Shown here piece after piece: positions 27,701-38,210 of a stretch of DNA of 64,000 nucleotides. The stretch is from Luteipulveratus flavus. GTDB lineage: Bacteria; Actinomycetota; Actinomycetes; Actinomycetales; Dermatophilaceae. The DNA lies in contig NZ_JAROAV010000033.1 of NCBI RefSeq assembly GCF_029439465.1, positions 212,867 through 276,866 of the forward strand, in the 5' to 3' direction. Both the position numbers and the translations under genes were made by a program. The notes under the pieces are model-generated. The model saw only the letters and a list, made by a program, of their open reading frames with translations, had not been told where the DNA came from and searched no databases. How positions within the stretch are numbered: position 1 is the first letter of the stretch; every line of letters begins with the position of its first letter.

Positions 27701-27914
27701 CGAGCAGGCGGCCTTCGGCGCGCGGCTGGTGGCACTGGCCGAGCGGTTCGCCTACCCGCGGACCCACCCGAGCATGACCCACCCGTTCGCGCAGGAGCGG
27801 GCCCGCGAACGCAGCAGGTCGGCGTACGACGAGGCGGTCTCGTCGTACGCCGACCTGACTCCCACCGCGGCGGCGGGTGTGGCGCTGGAGCTGGTTCAGA
27901 CCTGCCGGCGGTAG
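24735..27914 (+). CDS. SARP/AfsR-type transcriptional regulator with NB-ARC ATPase
   Basis: A 1059-residue protein. Residues about 1-95 form an OmpR-like winged helix, starting without a receiver domain. A BTAD helical domain follows (about 100-235, with ALERYESYRRSLRDRLGADP), then an NB-ARC/STAND ATPase with Walker A GAGGLGKTR (about 279-287) and Walker B LLVLDN (about 356-361). LPLAVELAAARTRVMSV and a long helical TPR-like C-terminus end it. Such proteins activate secondary-metabolite or stress genes when a signal or phosphorylation triggers ATP hydrolysis. The GTG start has TAGGCT (24722-24727) ending 7 bases upstream. Its end overlaps the convergent drrB-like gene by 19 bases. Confidence 0.88.
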   Translation: MTAALTLLTRVAYQDAEIESPQLRHLLALLARDLRTGVSIHRLVDGLWPQDQPANPPKAVQVLVSRARSQLGHDTIVSTPTGYRLSLEPDQVDIADAERCATAASRAARDGDADAAQAYAEAGLAYWNGSAPGGDGSDGALAQVRDEAQSTYDTLCRVHAIALSRAGEHDRALPALLALLQDRPRDEELLAALLRSEAAVSGPAKALERYESYRRSLRDRLGADPGPALTQVHRELLSSDAPQVRTGIPHDPNPLLGRQADVAAVTRLVGTTRVTSIVGAGGLGKTRLAYVVSRGAPQRIVHLVGLAGVSADDGVLGEIASVLGVRDPRLRTTTLRLAAARDVVTGIVEALEPGPALLVLDNCEHVIDGVAEVVQSLISLSPDLRILTTSRAPLGISSEAVYLLPELDDRTSVDLFVQRARAARPDVELPEHEVEALCAHLDGLPLAVELAAARTRVMSVAEIEQRLTDRFALLRGGPRDAPERHRTLQAVIDWSWNLLDERDQSALAALSVFPDGFTREAADHVLGASDATLEILEQLIGQSLLKVYDAPRTTRFRMLETVREFGAVQLERQHRTAPVRAAYLDWAAAYGEVQAWTMFGPDQIAATTLVRTEQDNLLAALRMALEHEDARRVTPIFAALAGLWTAESNHNRVVAVAPEVAWVLSHDVPDETEVDTRRLALVLCATNTLMLSRLTATRSLAALKRLPPAEPGTLMSAFSTLLLNLREILQPDSPVLLAFVRSDDAVLGAAASSMAGQLWENEGRVAEALEMSRAAAVRLRDIDALSPWLISSQRVSLAELSAHVGDYDAAVRNALEALPTLEQLGAWSDVKQLRWNLVLASLQLGEVAEAERWFDEASAQPAEDPFGLGTLSAGVRAEIDLVKGDVEAGLLAWRTVVDRVASGLHDFFITDPPGLEPWTVATESVALAAHARAYRLDQVPGLVDHLIEKIRLLLSSPLQEQHAAFLDFPVTGCAIRAVGASLLDPAYDDEQAAFGARLVALAERFAYPRTHPSMTHPFAQERARERSRSAYDEAVSSYADLTPTAAAGVALELVQTCRR

Positions 27915-28705
27915 CCCTTCACGGCGAGCGGCATGAAGATCGCGACGACCGCGAGGCAGGCGAGCACCGCCCAGCCGACCTGTCCGGTGACCTGACCCTC
28001 GTTCATCAGGTCGCGCAGGGCGGTCACGACGTGCGAGACCGGGTTGACGTTGACGAACGCCTCGAGCCAGCCGGGCAACGACGATGCCGGGACGAAGGCG
28101 TTGGACAGGAACGTCAGCGGGAACATGATCATCATCGACACGCCCTGCAGGCCCTGGGCCGACTTCATCACCGTGGCGAGCGCGGTGAACACCCACGCCA
28201 GCGACCAGGCGGTGAAGACGATCAGCAGCGTCGCCAGGACCAGACCGAACGGGTCCGGGCGGTAGCCCATCGCGATGCCGACGGCGAGCGTCATGACGGT
28301 GGCGACGACGTACCGGACGACATCGGCGAGGGCCGGTCCGGCGAGCGGCGCCACCCGCGACATCGGCAACGATCTGAACCGGTCGAAGACGCCCTTCTCC
28401 ATGTCCTCCCGCAGGGTCACGCCGGTGCCCATGCACGTCGTGAGCGCGGTCTGGGCCAGCAGGCCGGGTACGAGCAGCGGCAGGTACTTGCTGGTGCCGC
28501 CGGCGATCGCCCCGCCGAAGATGTAGCCGAACATCGGCGTGAACAGCAGCGGCTGGATCAGCACGTCGAAGAACTGCTCCGGGTTGCGGCGCATCTTCTG
28601 CAGCGCCCGGCCGGCCATCAGCCAGCTCTGCCGGATCGTCTCCAGGACGCTGACGTGGGACTTCAGGGCGGGCGCGGCCGGTCCGGTGGTGGTGACGACG
28701 CTCAT
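27896..28705 (-). CDS. ABC exporter permease, DrrB type
   Basis: A 269-residue ABC-2 permease with six predicted membrane helices. The family pattern is NPEQFFDVLIQPLLFTPMFG near residue 40 and the C-terminal FLSNAFVPASSLPGWLEAFV. It forms the membrane part of an exporter with the ATPase encoded just upstream; the start overlaps that gene's stop as ATGA. DrrAB pairs export antibiotics, lipids or drugs. The substrate here is unknown, and no biosynthetic cluster is adjacent. The 3' end overlaps the convergent SARP-type gene. Confidence 0.9.
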   Translation of the reverse strand: MSVVTTTGPAAPALKSHVSVLETIRQSWLMAGRALQKMRRNPEQFFDVLIQPLLFTPMFGYIFGGAIAGGTSKYLPLLVPGLLAQTALTTCMGTGVTLREDMEKGVFDRFRSLPMSRVAPLAGPALADVVRYVVATVMTLAVGIAMGYRPDPFGLVLATLLIVFTAWSLAWVFTALATVMKSAQGLQGVSMMIMFPLTFLSNAFVPASSLPGWLEAFVNVNPVSHVVTALRDLMNEGQVTGQVGWAVLACLAVVAIFMPLAVKGYRRQV

Positions 28706-29721
28706 CGGGTCACCTCCATGGGGTCGAGCCGCTCGTCGGCAGCGCGGGTGTCGTGGTCGTCGTCGGCCTCGCCCTCGGCGCGGTCGCTCACGTGCTCGCC
28801 GGTCAGGGCGAGGAAGACCTCGTCCAGGGTCGGCTGCTCGACCTGTACGGCCGCGACGCTGATGTCGTTGCGCCGCAACGCGATCAGCGCCTCGGCAGCC
28901 TCGTCCGGACGGTTGAGCGGGACGGTCAGGCGAGCCGACTCGGGCGTCCGGTTCGCCGTACGCCCGAGGGCCTGGGCGACCGAGCGCGCGGCGGCGTCCA
29001 TGTCGACCGGGTCCGACAGCTGCACCGACAGCGTGGAGCTGCCGACGGACGCCTTGAGCTCCCCCGAGGTGCCCTCCGCGACCTTGCGGCCCCGGTCGAT
29101 GACGGCGATGCGGTCGGCCAGCTGGTCCGCCTCGTCGAGGTACTGCGTGGTGAGCAGGATCGTCGAGCCCTGCGCGACCAGGTCGCGGATCGTGTCCCAC
29201 ATCTGGCCGCGGGTGCGCGGGTCCAGGCCGGTGGTCGGCTCGTCGAGGAAGATCAGCGGCGGCTGGGCGATCAGGCTCGAGGCGAGGTCCAGCCGGCGGC
29301 GCATACCACCGGAGAACTTCTCCAGCGTCCGCGTCGCGGCGTCGGTCAGACCGAAGCGTTCGAGCAGGTCGTCGGCGGTCCGGTCGGCCTGCTTGCTGGA
29401 CTGCCCGTAGATCCGGGCGAACAGCCGCAGGTTCTCGCGGGCGGTGAGCTTCTCGTCGACGGACGCGTACTGACCGGTCACGCCGATCAGCTGACGCACC
29501 TGGTGCGGCTCCCGACGGACGTCGACGCCGAAGACCTGCGCCTCCCCCTCGTCGATGCGCAGCAGGGTGGCCAGCATCCGCAGCATCGTGGTCTTGCCGG
29601 CGCCGTTCGGGCCGAGGACCCCGTAGACCTCGCCCTGGTGGACCTGCAGGTCGATCCCGTCGACGGCACGCAGGTCCTTGAACTGCTTCACCAGCCCGGT
29701 GGCATGCACGGCCAGAGTCAT
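28702..29721 (-). CDS. ABC exporter ATP-binding protein, DrrA type
   Basis: A 339-residue ATPase. Walker A is GPNGAGKTT near residue 38, the Q-loop lies in GVTGQYASVDEKLT, the ABC signature is KFSGGMRRRLDLA, Walker B is PLIFLDEPTTGLDP, and the H-loop region has the sequence LLTTQYLDEAD. The Q for the usual H (TTQ rather than TTH) is common in DrrA. The C-terminal DUF4162-like domain ends in a charged tail. AGGAG lies 7 bases before the ATG at 29721. It forms a two-gene operon with the permease. Confidence 0.92.
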   Translation of the reverse strand: MTLAVHATGLVKQFKDLRAVDGIDLQVHQGEVYGVLGPNGAGKTTMLRMLATLLRIDEGEAQVFGVDVRREPHQVRQLIGVTGQYASVDEKLTARENLRLFARIYGQSSKQADRTADDLLERFGLTDAATRTLEKFSGGMRRRLDLASSLIAQPPLIFLDEPTTGLDPRTRGQMWDTIRDLVAQGSTILLTTQYLDEADQLADRIAVIDRGRKVAEGTSGELKASVGSSTLSVQLSDPVDMDAAARSVAQALGRTANRTPESARLTVPLNRPDEAAEALIALRRNDISVAAVQVEQPTLDEVFLALTGEHVSDRAEGEADDDHDTRAADERLDPMEVTR

Positions 29722-29839
29722 GGTGGGCTCCTTCCTGGGACAGCGGGTGTGCAACTGCCCAGCAGCCTGCCGCGGCTCGCCTTCAGCCCGGTTTCACCTC
29801 GGTTTCAGCCGGCTCTCCGCTGCCAAGACCGGCCGGGCC

Positions 29840-29928
29840 GAGTGCGCGTGTCCCGCGCCTCCCGTCCGGTCGAGTGCGCGTGTCCTGTCACCGTTCCGGG
29901 CGGAACGGTGACAGGACACGCGCACTCG
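29840..29928. repeat. Perfect 28-bp palindrome with an adjacent half copy
   Basis: CGAGTGCGCGTGTCCTGTCA and eight further bases (29871-29898) are perfectly repeated in inverse at 29901-29928, leaving only GG between the arms. The first 15 bases of the arm also occur directly at about 29840-29854. It lies in the 304-base gap between ilvC and the DrrA gene, after the ilvC terminator, and overlaps no gene. It could act as a second terminator, or be a REP-like element. Confidence 0.75.
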
Positions 29929-29973
29929 GCCAGGAAGGGAGGGAGGGGTGGCAAGGGAGGCGGGACGGACGGC

Positions 29974-30004
29974 GGCCGGTCACCTCGGGGAGAGGTGACC
30001 GGCC
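29974..30004 (-). terminator. ilvBNC operon terminator
   Basis: GGCCGGTCACCTC and GAGGTGACCGGCC form a 13-bp perfect stem with a 5-base loop, 20 bases after the ilvC stop codon on the minus strand. No U run follows, which is common for actinobacterial terminators. Confidence 0.75.
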
Positions 30005-30024
30005 GGCGTACGGAACAGGTGGCG

Positions 30025-33472
<3,448 letters not shown>

Positions 33473-33524
33473 GGTCGGTCACCGCTTTCGGTCACGGTTG
33501 GCGGATATGGCGTTGTCCGGGCAC

Positions 33525-33557
33525 AAAAAAACCCTCAGCCGGTGACGGCATTGAGGG
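33525..33557 (-). terminator. Attenuator terminator upstream of ilvB
   Basis: On the minus strand CCCTCA and TGAGGG form a stem (33552-33557 with 33532-33537) around an inner AGCC/GGCT-rich region, followed by seven T. It sits about 25 bases after the leader stop codon and 50 bases before ilvB. The leader hairpin GCTGAC/GTCAGC (33569-33585) can compete with an antiterminator fold. Confidence 0.88.
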
Positions 33558-33580
33558 CTGGCGCGCGAGCTGACCGGTCG

Positions 33581-33619
33581 TCAGCAGGCGCGCCTGGGAA
33601 GTACGAGAATTCGTGCCAC
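33581..33619 (-). CDS. Ile-Leu-Val-Leu leader peptide (ilvBNC attenuator)
   Basis: A 12-residue ORF, V-A-R-I-L-V-L-P-R-R-A-C. The codons ATT CTC GTA CTT include three that are rare in this DNA, making the ribosome sensitive to Ile, Val and Leu supply. The GTG follows a TTGACA/CAGGCT promoter with exactly 6 bases between the -10 and the start, so the transcript begins on the start codon. Corynebacterium glutamicum ilvBNC is known to use a leaderless leader peptide in the same way. Confidence 0.9.
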   Translation of the reverse strand: MARILVLPRRAC

Positions 33620-33625
33620 GCCCCC

Positions 33626-33654
33626 AGCCTGACCCACACCCTGCGTCGTGTCAA
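33626..33654 (-). promoter_or_regulatory. ilvBNC promoter
   Basis: A consensus TTGACA (33649-33654) and CAGGCT (33626-33631) lie 17 bases apart on the minus strand. This is the best -35/-10 pair seen in the window. The predicted start is the G of the leader GTG at 33619. Confidence 0.85.
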
Positions 33655-33713
33655 CGGATGAGAACGCGATCCCACATCGTGGACTCGCCTGATCCTCGCG
33701 ACGCGCCCCCTCC

Positions 33714-33767
33714 CGCGAAGATCGTCTGCCCGGCCCTGCATGGATGACCGGACAGACGATCTTCGCG
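33714..33767. terminator. Long palindrome downstream of ilvD
   Basis: CGCGAAGATCGTCTG (33714-33728) pairs perfectly with 33753-33767. The 24-base loop carries CATGGA and is followed by CCGGACAGAC, as in the palindrome at 3797-3850. It lies 27 bases after the ilvD stop on the minus strand and upstream of the ilvB promoter, separating the two units. Confidence 0.7.
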
Positions 33768-33793
33768 ACGAACGGGGGTGAGACCTCGGCCGG

Positions 33794-35494
33794 TCAGTCG
33801 CAGACGGCGCCGGTGCTGGCGCTGCCGACCAGGCGGACGTACTTGGCGAGCACGCCGCGGGTGTACTTCGGCGCAGGGGCCGTGACCCCCGCCGTACGCC
33901 GCCGCTCCAGCTCGTCCTCGTCGACCAGGAGGTCGAGGGTGCCGGCGGCGACGTCCAGCCGGATCCCGTCGCCGTCCTGCACGAACGCGATCGGCCCGAG
34001 GTCGACGGCCTCCGGCGCGACGTGCCCGACGCACAGACCGGTCGTCCCGCCGGAGAACCGGCCGTCGGTCAGCAGCAGCACGTCCTTGCCGAGGCCGGCT
34101 CCCTTGATCGCGCCGGTCACCGCGAGCATCTCCCGCATACCCGGGCCGCCCTTGGGACCCTCGTACCGGATGACCACGACGTCGCCGGCCTTGAGCGAGC
34201 CGTCGGACACCGCGTCCATCGCGGCCCGCTCGCCGTCGAAGACCCGCGCCGTCCCCTCGAAGACGTCGCTGTCGAAGCCGGCGGACTTCACGACGGCACC
34301 CTCCGGCGCCAGTGACCCCTTGAGGATCGTGAGGCCGCCGGTGCGGTGGATCGGCTGGTCCATCGCGCGGATGACCTTGCCGTCGATGTGCGGTGGGTCG
34401 ATCTCGCGGAGGTTCTCGGCCATGGTCTTGCCGGTCACGGTGAGGCAGTCGCCGTGCAGCAGGTCGGCCTCCAGCAGCGTGCGCATGACGACGGGGATGC
34501 CGCCGATGTGGTCGATGTCCTTCATGACGAACGCGCCGAACGGCTTCACGTCCGCCAGGTGCGGGACCTTCGCGCCGACCCGGCGGAAGTCCTCGAGGGT
34601 GAGGTCGACCTCGGCCTCGTGCGCGATCGCGAGCAGGTGGAGGACGGCGTTGGTCGACCCGCCGAACGCCATGACGACCGCGATGGCGTTCTCGAACGCC
34701 TCCTTGGTCATGATCTGCCGGGCGGTGATGCCCTGGCGCAGCATCTCCACGACCGCCTCACCCGAGCGACGCGCGTAGGTGTCGCGGCGCCGGTCCACCG
34801 CGGGCGGTGCCGCCGACCCGGGGATGGACATGCCGAGCGCCTCGGCGACCGCGGCCATCGTGTTCGCGGTGTAGAACCCGCCGCACGCGCCCTCACCCGG
34901 GCAGATCGCCCGCTCGATCGCGTCGACGTCCTCGCGCGGCATCAGGCCCTGGGAGTGGGCGCCGACCGCCTCGAACGCGTCGATGATCGTGACCTCCTTC
35001 TCCGTACCGTCGGAGAGCTTGGCCACGCCGGGCAGGATCGTCCCCGCGTACAGGAACACCGACGCCAGGTCGAGCCGGGCCGCGGCCATCAGCATCCCGG
35101 GCAGCGACTTGTCGCAGCCGGCGAGCAGGACAGAGCCGTCGAGGCGCTCGGCGTTCATCACCGTCTCGACCGAGTCGGCGATGATCTCGCGCGAGACGAG
35201 GGAGAAGTGCATCCCCTCGTGGCCCATCGAGATGCCGTCGCTCACCGAGATCGTGCCGAACTCCAGCGGGTAGCCGCCGCCGGCGTGGACGCCGTCCTTG
35301 ACCGCCTTCGCCAGCCGGTCGAGCGAGAGGTTGCACGGGGTGATCTCGTTCCACGAGCTCGCGACGCCGATCTGCGGCTTGGCGAAGTCCTCGTCGCCGA
35401 GACCGACCGCGCGCAGCATCCCACGCGCGGCGGTCTTCTCCAGACCGTCGGTGACGTCGCGGCTGCGGGGCTTCAGGTCAGGCGTCCGGTTCAT
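33794..35494 (-). CDS. ilvD: Dihydroxy-acid dehydratase
   Basis: Dehydrates 2,3-dihydroxy acids to 2-oxo acids for Val, Leu and Ile synthesis. A 566-residue ILVD/EDD protein. The iron-sulfur cluster cysteines are expected in [19 protein letters not shown] and [14 protein letters not shown]; the motifs [15 protein letters not shown] and [22 protein letters not shown] are typical. Three cysteines fit the [2Fe-2S] type, although cluster type is inferred. The ATG has TACGAT (35501-35506, this strand) ending 6 bases upstream. Unlike ilvBNC it has no leader peptide, so it is regulated separately. Confidence 0.96.
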   Translation of the reverse strand: MNRTPDLKPRSRDVTDGLEKTAARGMLRAVGLGDEDFAKPQIGVASSWNEITPCNLSLDRLAKAVKDGVHAGGGYPLEFGTISVSDGISMGHEGMHFSLVSREIIADSVETVMNAERLDGSVLLAGCDKSLPGMLMAAARLDLASVFLYAGTILPGVAKLSDGTEKEVTIIDAFEAVGAHSQGLMPREDVDAIERAICPGEGACGGFYTANTMAAVAEALGMSIPGSAAPPAVDRRRDTYARRSGEAVVEMLRQGITARQIMTKEAFENAIAVVMAFGGSTNAVLHLLAIAHEAEVDLTLEDFRRVGAKVPHLADVKPFGAFVMKDIDHIGGIPVVMRTLLEADLLHGDCLTVTGKTMAENLREIDPPHIDGKVIRAMDQPIHRTGGLTILKGSLAPEGAVVKSAGFDSDVFEGTARVFDGERAAMDAVSDGSLKAGDVVVIRYEGPKGGPGMREMLAVTGAIKGAGLGKDVLLLTDGRFSGGTTGLCVGHVAPEAVDLGPIAFVQDGDGIRLDVAAGTLDLLVDEDELERRRTAGVTAPAPKYTRGVLAKYVRLVGSASTGAVCD

Positions 35495-35551
35495 GACCAG
35501 ATCGTAGGACGGTGTCCGAGGAATGGGACGATGGTCCCGCGATGTGGTCGC

Positions 35552-36073
35552 TCAACCGCGCGGGGTGATCACCGTGCGCAGCACCGCGGACCCCGGTGCG
35601 ACGTCGCGCCACGGGGTGTCGATGTCCAGCACCGCGAGCGTGCAGGTCGGGAACCCGTGGGCGAGCTCCTCCCTCGCCTCCGGCTCGCTGCCCTCCCCGC
35701 TCAGCTCGACCGCCAGGTCGGGCACGCCCGGCGCGTGACCGACGAGGACGACGGCCAGTGCGTCCTCGTCCGCCTCCCGGACGACCGTCAGCAACCGCTC
35801 GACCGGCGCGTTGTAGATGCGCGGGTCGTGCTCGACGACCGTGCCCAGACCGCTCGCCTCCACCACGCCGGCCCACGTCTCGCGGGTGCGGGCCGAGGTG
35901 CTGCACAGCACGAGGTCGGGCGCGAAACCCTGCTCGCGCAACCACTTCCCGGCGGCCTCGGCGTCCGCCCGGCCCCGGTCGGTGAGGGAACGCTCGTGGT
36001 CGACCGCGGCCTCGGGGTCCTCGGCCTTGGCGTGGCGCAGCAGCACGAGCTGCCGGTGGGTGGCGTCGTTCAT
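35552..36073 (-). CDS. SixA-type histidine phosphatase
   Basis: A 173-residue histidine-phosphatase-superfamily protein. The catalytic R13-H14 is in LLRHAKAE and the second histidine is in VLVGHAPGVPDLA near residue 115. SLTDRGRADAEAAGKWL and CSTSARTRETW are family motifs. SixA dephosphorylates phosphohistidine on phosphocarrier or signalling proteins; the target is unknown. CATGCT (this strand) ends 6 bases before the ATG. It follows the hydroxyacid dehydrogenase gene by 12 bases and may share its transcript. Confidence 0.88.
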   Translation of the reverse strand: MNDATHRQLVLLRHAKAEDPEAAVDHERSLTDRGRADAEAAGKWLREQGFAPDLVLCSTSARTRETWAGVVEASGLGTVVEHDPRIYNAPVERLLTVVREADEDALAVVLVGHAPGVPDLAVELSGEGSEPEAREELAHGFPTCTLAVLDIDTPWRDVAPGSAVLRTVITPRG

Positions 36074-36085
36074 GGGTGCAGCATG

Positions 36086-37009
36086 TCAGGCGCGGTGGAC
36101 GATGTGGCGCAGGCCGAGTCCCTCGGCGTACGCGGCCAGCTCACGCCGCAGGAACCGCAGCGCGCGTGGCTCGAACGCCGTGCTCGCCCCGCCCACGTGC
36201 GGGCTGATGAGGACGCCCTCGGTACGCCACAGCGGGTGCTCGCTCGGGAGGGGCTCGGGGTCGGTGACGTCCAGGGCGGCCCGCAGCCGACCCGTACGGC
36301 ACTCGGCCAGCAGCGCGTCGGTGTCGACCACGCCGCCACGGGCGACGTTCACCACGAGGGCGTCGTCCGGAAGTGCCGCGAGGAACCCCGCATCGGCCAG
36401 GTGTCGCGTCGAGTCGGTCAGCGGCACGATGAGGACGACGATCTCGGCGTCGGGAAGCAGGGAGGGCAGCTCGTCGACGCCGTGCACCCGGTCGACCAGC
36501 TCGTCCCCGCCGCGGGCGCGGGACGCGACCGCCGTGACCTGAGCCTCGAACGCCTGCAGGCGACTCACGATCGCCCGCCCGACCGACCCGTACCCGACCA
36601 CGAGGACCCGGCGGTCCGCGAGCGACGGCGCTCCTGCGGCGCGCAACCACTTCCCGCTCTCCTGAGCGCGGACGAAGTCGGGGATGCGCCGCTGCGACGC
36701 CAGCATCAGCGCGAGCGCGAGCTCGGCCGTCGAGGTGTCGTGGATGCCGGCGCCGTTCGCCAGCGCGACCCCGGACGGCAGGTACGGCACCGCGTGCTCG
36801 TAGCCCGCGGTGACCAGCTGGACGGCCTGGAGCCGAGGCAGCTCGGCGAGCCGGGCCAGGCGCGCCGCGTTGCCCATGTAGGGCGGCACGACCACCTCGA
36901 TGTCGTCGCGGGGGACGGAGTCCTTCAGGTCCCAGGCGACCAGCTCGGCGTCTTCGATGCCCTCCAGGGCGGTGATCCAGTGGGGGTCCGGCACGGAGAT
37001 CACGGGCAT
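36086..37009 (-). CDS. D-2-hydroxyacid dehydrogenase
   Basis: A 307-residue NAD-dependent dehydrogenase. The NAD motif is VLVVGYGSVGRAIVSRL near residue 134. The catalytic Arg, Glu and His lie in VNVARGGVVDTDAL, the DVTDPEPLPSEHPLW segment and ISPHVGGAST. It reduces or oxidises 2-oxo or 2-hydroxy acids; the substrate is not identifiable. SerA is unlikely because the C-terminal ACT domain is absent. The ATG at 37009 is chosen over an upstream GTG at 37069 because TACGTT (37017-37022, this strand) ends 7 bases before it. Confidence 0.9.
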   Translation of the reverse strand: MPVISVPDPHWITALEGIEDAELVAWDLKDSVPRDDIEVVVPPYMGNAARLARLAELPRLQAVQLVTAGYEHAVPYLPSGVALANGAGIHDTSTAELALALMLASQRRIPDFVRAQESGKWLRAAGAPSLADRRVLVVGYGSVGRAIVSRLQAFEAQVTAVASRARGGDELVDRVHGVDELPSLLPDAEIVVLIVPLTDSTRHLADAGFLAALPDDALVVNVARGGVVDTDALLAECRTGRLRAALDVTDPEPLPSEHPLWRTEGVLISPHVGGASTAFEPRALRFLRRELAAYAEGLGLRHIVHRA

Positions 37010-37067
37010 GGTCGGCAACGTACGCGTAGCACCGTGCGGCCGGGCACCCGGGCCGTCAGAATGAGTC

Positions 37068-38165
37068 ATGGACCGATCCCGTCATCGCCGGTTCGCCGCG
37101 GCCGCGGCGGCGAGCCTCGTCCTGCTGTCCGCGTCGTGCACCGACGGCGGCGAGTCGCCCGACAGCGCGGCCTCCACGGGACCCGCCGGAGACGTGGTCG
37201 GCGCGCGCACGACCGTCGCCCAGGACCTCGACGTGCCGTGGGGCGTCGCGTTCCTCCCCGACCGCTCGGCGCTGGTCACGCTGCGGGACAAGGCCGACGT
37301 GGTGGCGGTGAGCAGCGCAGGTGCCGCGCCGATGCCCGTGGGTCACATCAATGGGGTGTCGCCGGACGGCGAGGGCGGCCTGCTCGGCATCGCGGTGTCT
37401 CCCCGGTTCGCCTCGGACAGAAGAGTTTTCGTCTACTACACGACTGAGTCGGACAACCGGGTCCAGCGGTTCACGCTCGACGAGGGGCGGCTGCGAGCAG
37501 GCCCGGTCGTCGTGCAGGGCATCCCGCGCGCCGGCTTCCACGACGGCGGCCGGATCGCCTTCGGCCCGGACGGGCAGCTGTACGTCGGCACCGGCGACGC
37601 GGGCGAGCGCGACCGGGCCCAGGACCGCTCGAACCTCGGCGGGAAGATCCTGCGCGTCGACCAGGACGGAAGACCGCCGAGCAGCAACCCCTTCCCCGGC
37701 TCACCGGTGTGGAGCCTCGGGCACCGCAACGTGCAGGGGCTGGCGTGGGACACCGCGGGCCGGATGTTCGCCACCGAGTTCGGCCAGAACACCTGGGACG
37801 AGCTCAACCTGGTCCGGCCCGGCGCGAACTACGGCTGGCCGCGGGTCGAGGGCAGGGCCGGGCAGCAGCCGTACGTCGACCCGCTCGTGCAGTGGCGGAC
37901 GTCCGACGCCTCCCCCAGCGGCCTGGCGATCGGCCCGGACGGAGCGGCGTACATCGCAGCGCTCGCCGGCCGCACCCTGTGGCGGGTGCCGCTGGCCGGC
38001 GCGGCCGCGGGTGAGCCGCAGCGGCTGCTGCACGAGGAGGTCGGACGGATCCGTACGGTCGTGGTCGCCCCTGACCGGCGGCTGTGGGTGGTCACCAGCA
38101 ACACCTTCCGTGGCTCGCCGCGGGACGGCGACGACCGGATCCTCGCGCTGACGGTGCGGATGTGA
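37068..38165 (+). CDS. PQQ-dependent sugar dehydrogenase-like lipoprotein
   Basis: A 365-residue exported lipoprotein. The signal peptide ends in the lipobox LSAS-C near residue 24. A soluble glucose/sorbosone dehydrogenase beta-propeller follows. It is recognised by VPWGVAFLPDRSALVT, GEGGLLGIAVSP, LYVGTGDAGERDRAQD and SLGHRNVQGLAWD. The enzymes oxidise sugars with PQQ; many actinobacteria with this fold lack PQQ synthesis, so it may act as a binding or structural protein. A Cys rather than a cofactor-specific change is not visible. The ATG overlaps an opposite-strand CATG; the -10-like CAGAAT is 5 bases upstream. Confidence 0.87.
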   Translation: MDRSRHRRFAAAAAASLVLLSASCTDGGESPDSAASTGPAGDVVGARTTVAQDLDVPWGVAFLPDRSALVTLRDKADVVAVSSAGAAPMPVGHINGVSPDGEGGLLGIAVSPRFASDRRVFVYYTTESDNRVQRFTLDEGRLRAGPVVVQGIPRAGFHDGGRIAFGPDGQLYVGTGDAGERDRAQDRSNLGGKILRVDQDGRPPSSNPFPGSPVWSLGHRNVQGLAWDTAGRMFATEFGQNTWDELNLVRPGANYGWPRVEGRAGQQPYVDPLVQWRTSDASPSGLAIGPDGAAYIAALAGRTLWRVPLAGAAAGEPQRLLHEEVGRIRTVVVAPDRRLWVVTSNTFRGSPRDGDDRILALTVRM

Positions 38166-38210
38166 ACCTGATCGGCGCGCACCAGCGGCGAGCGTGGGAA
38201 AATCGACGGT

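Noticed and set aside
25251..28436. Open frame of 1061 codons on the minus strand opposite the SARP-type gene
   Set aside because: It lies antisense to a protein with clear domains and has no ribosome-binding site; its composition (Arg, Gly, Pro rich) is that of a GC-rich shadow frame.
33651..33677. Small ORF M-W-D-R-V-L-I-R upstream of the ilvB leader
   Set aside because: It contains Val-Leu-Ile but lies upstream of the predicted start and overlaps the -35 TTGACA, so it would not be in the ilvBNC mRNA.
37009..37069. Upstream start (37069) for the hydroxyacid dehydrogenase
   Set aside because: The extra 20 residues are unlike the family, and the -10-like TACGTT lies 7 bases before the ATG at 37009.
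34346..37447. Open frame of 1033 codons on the plus strand across ilvD, SixA and the hydroxyacid dehydrogenase
   Set aside because: It is antisense to three recognisable genes and shows no domain; a shadow frame.
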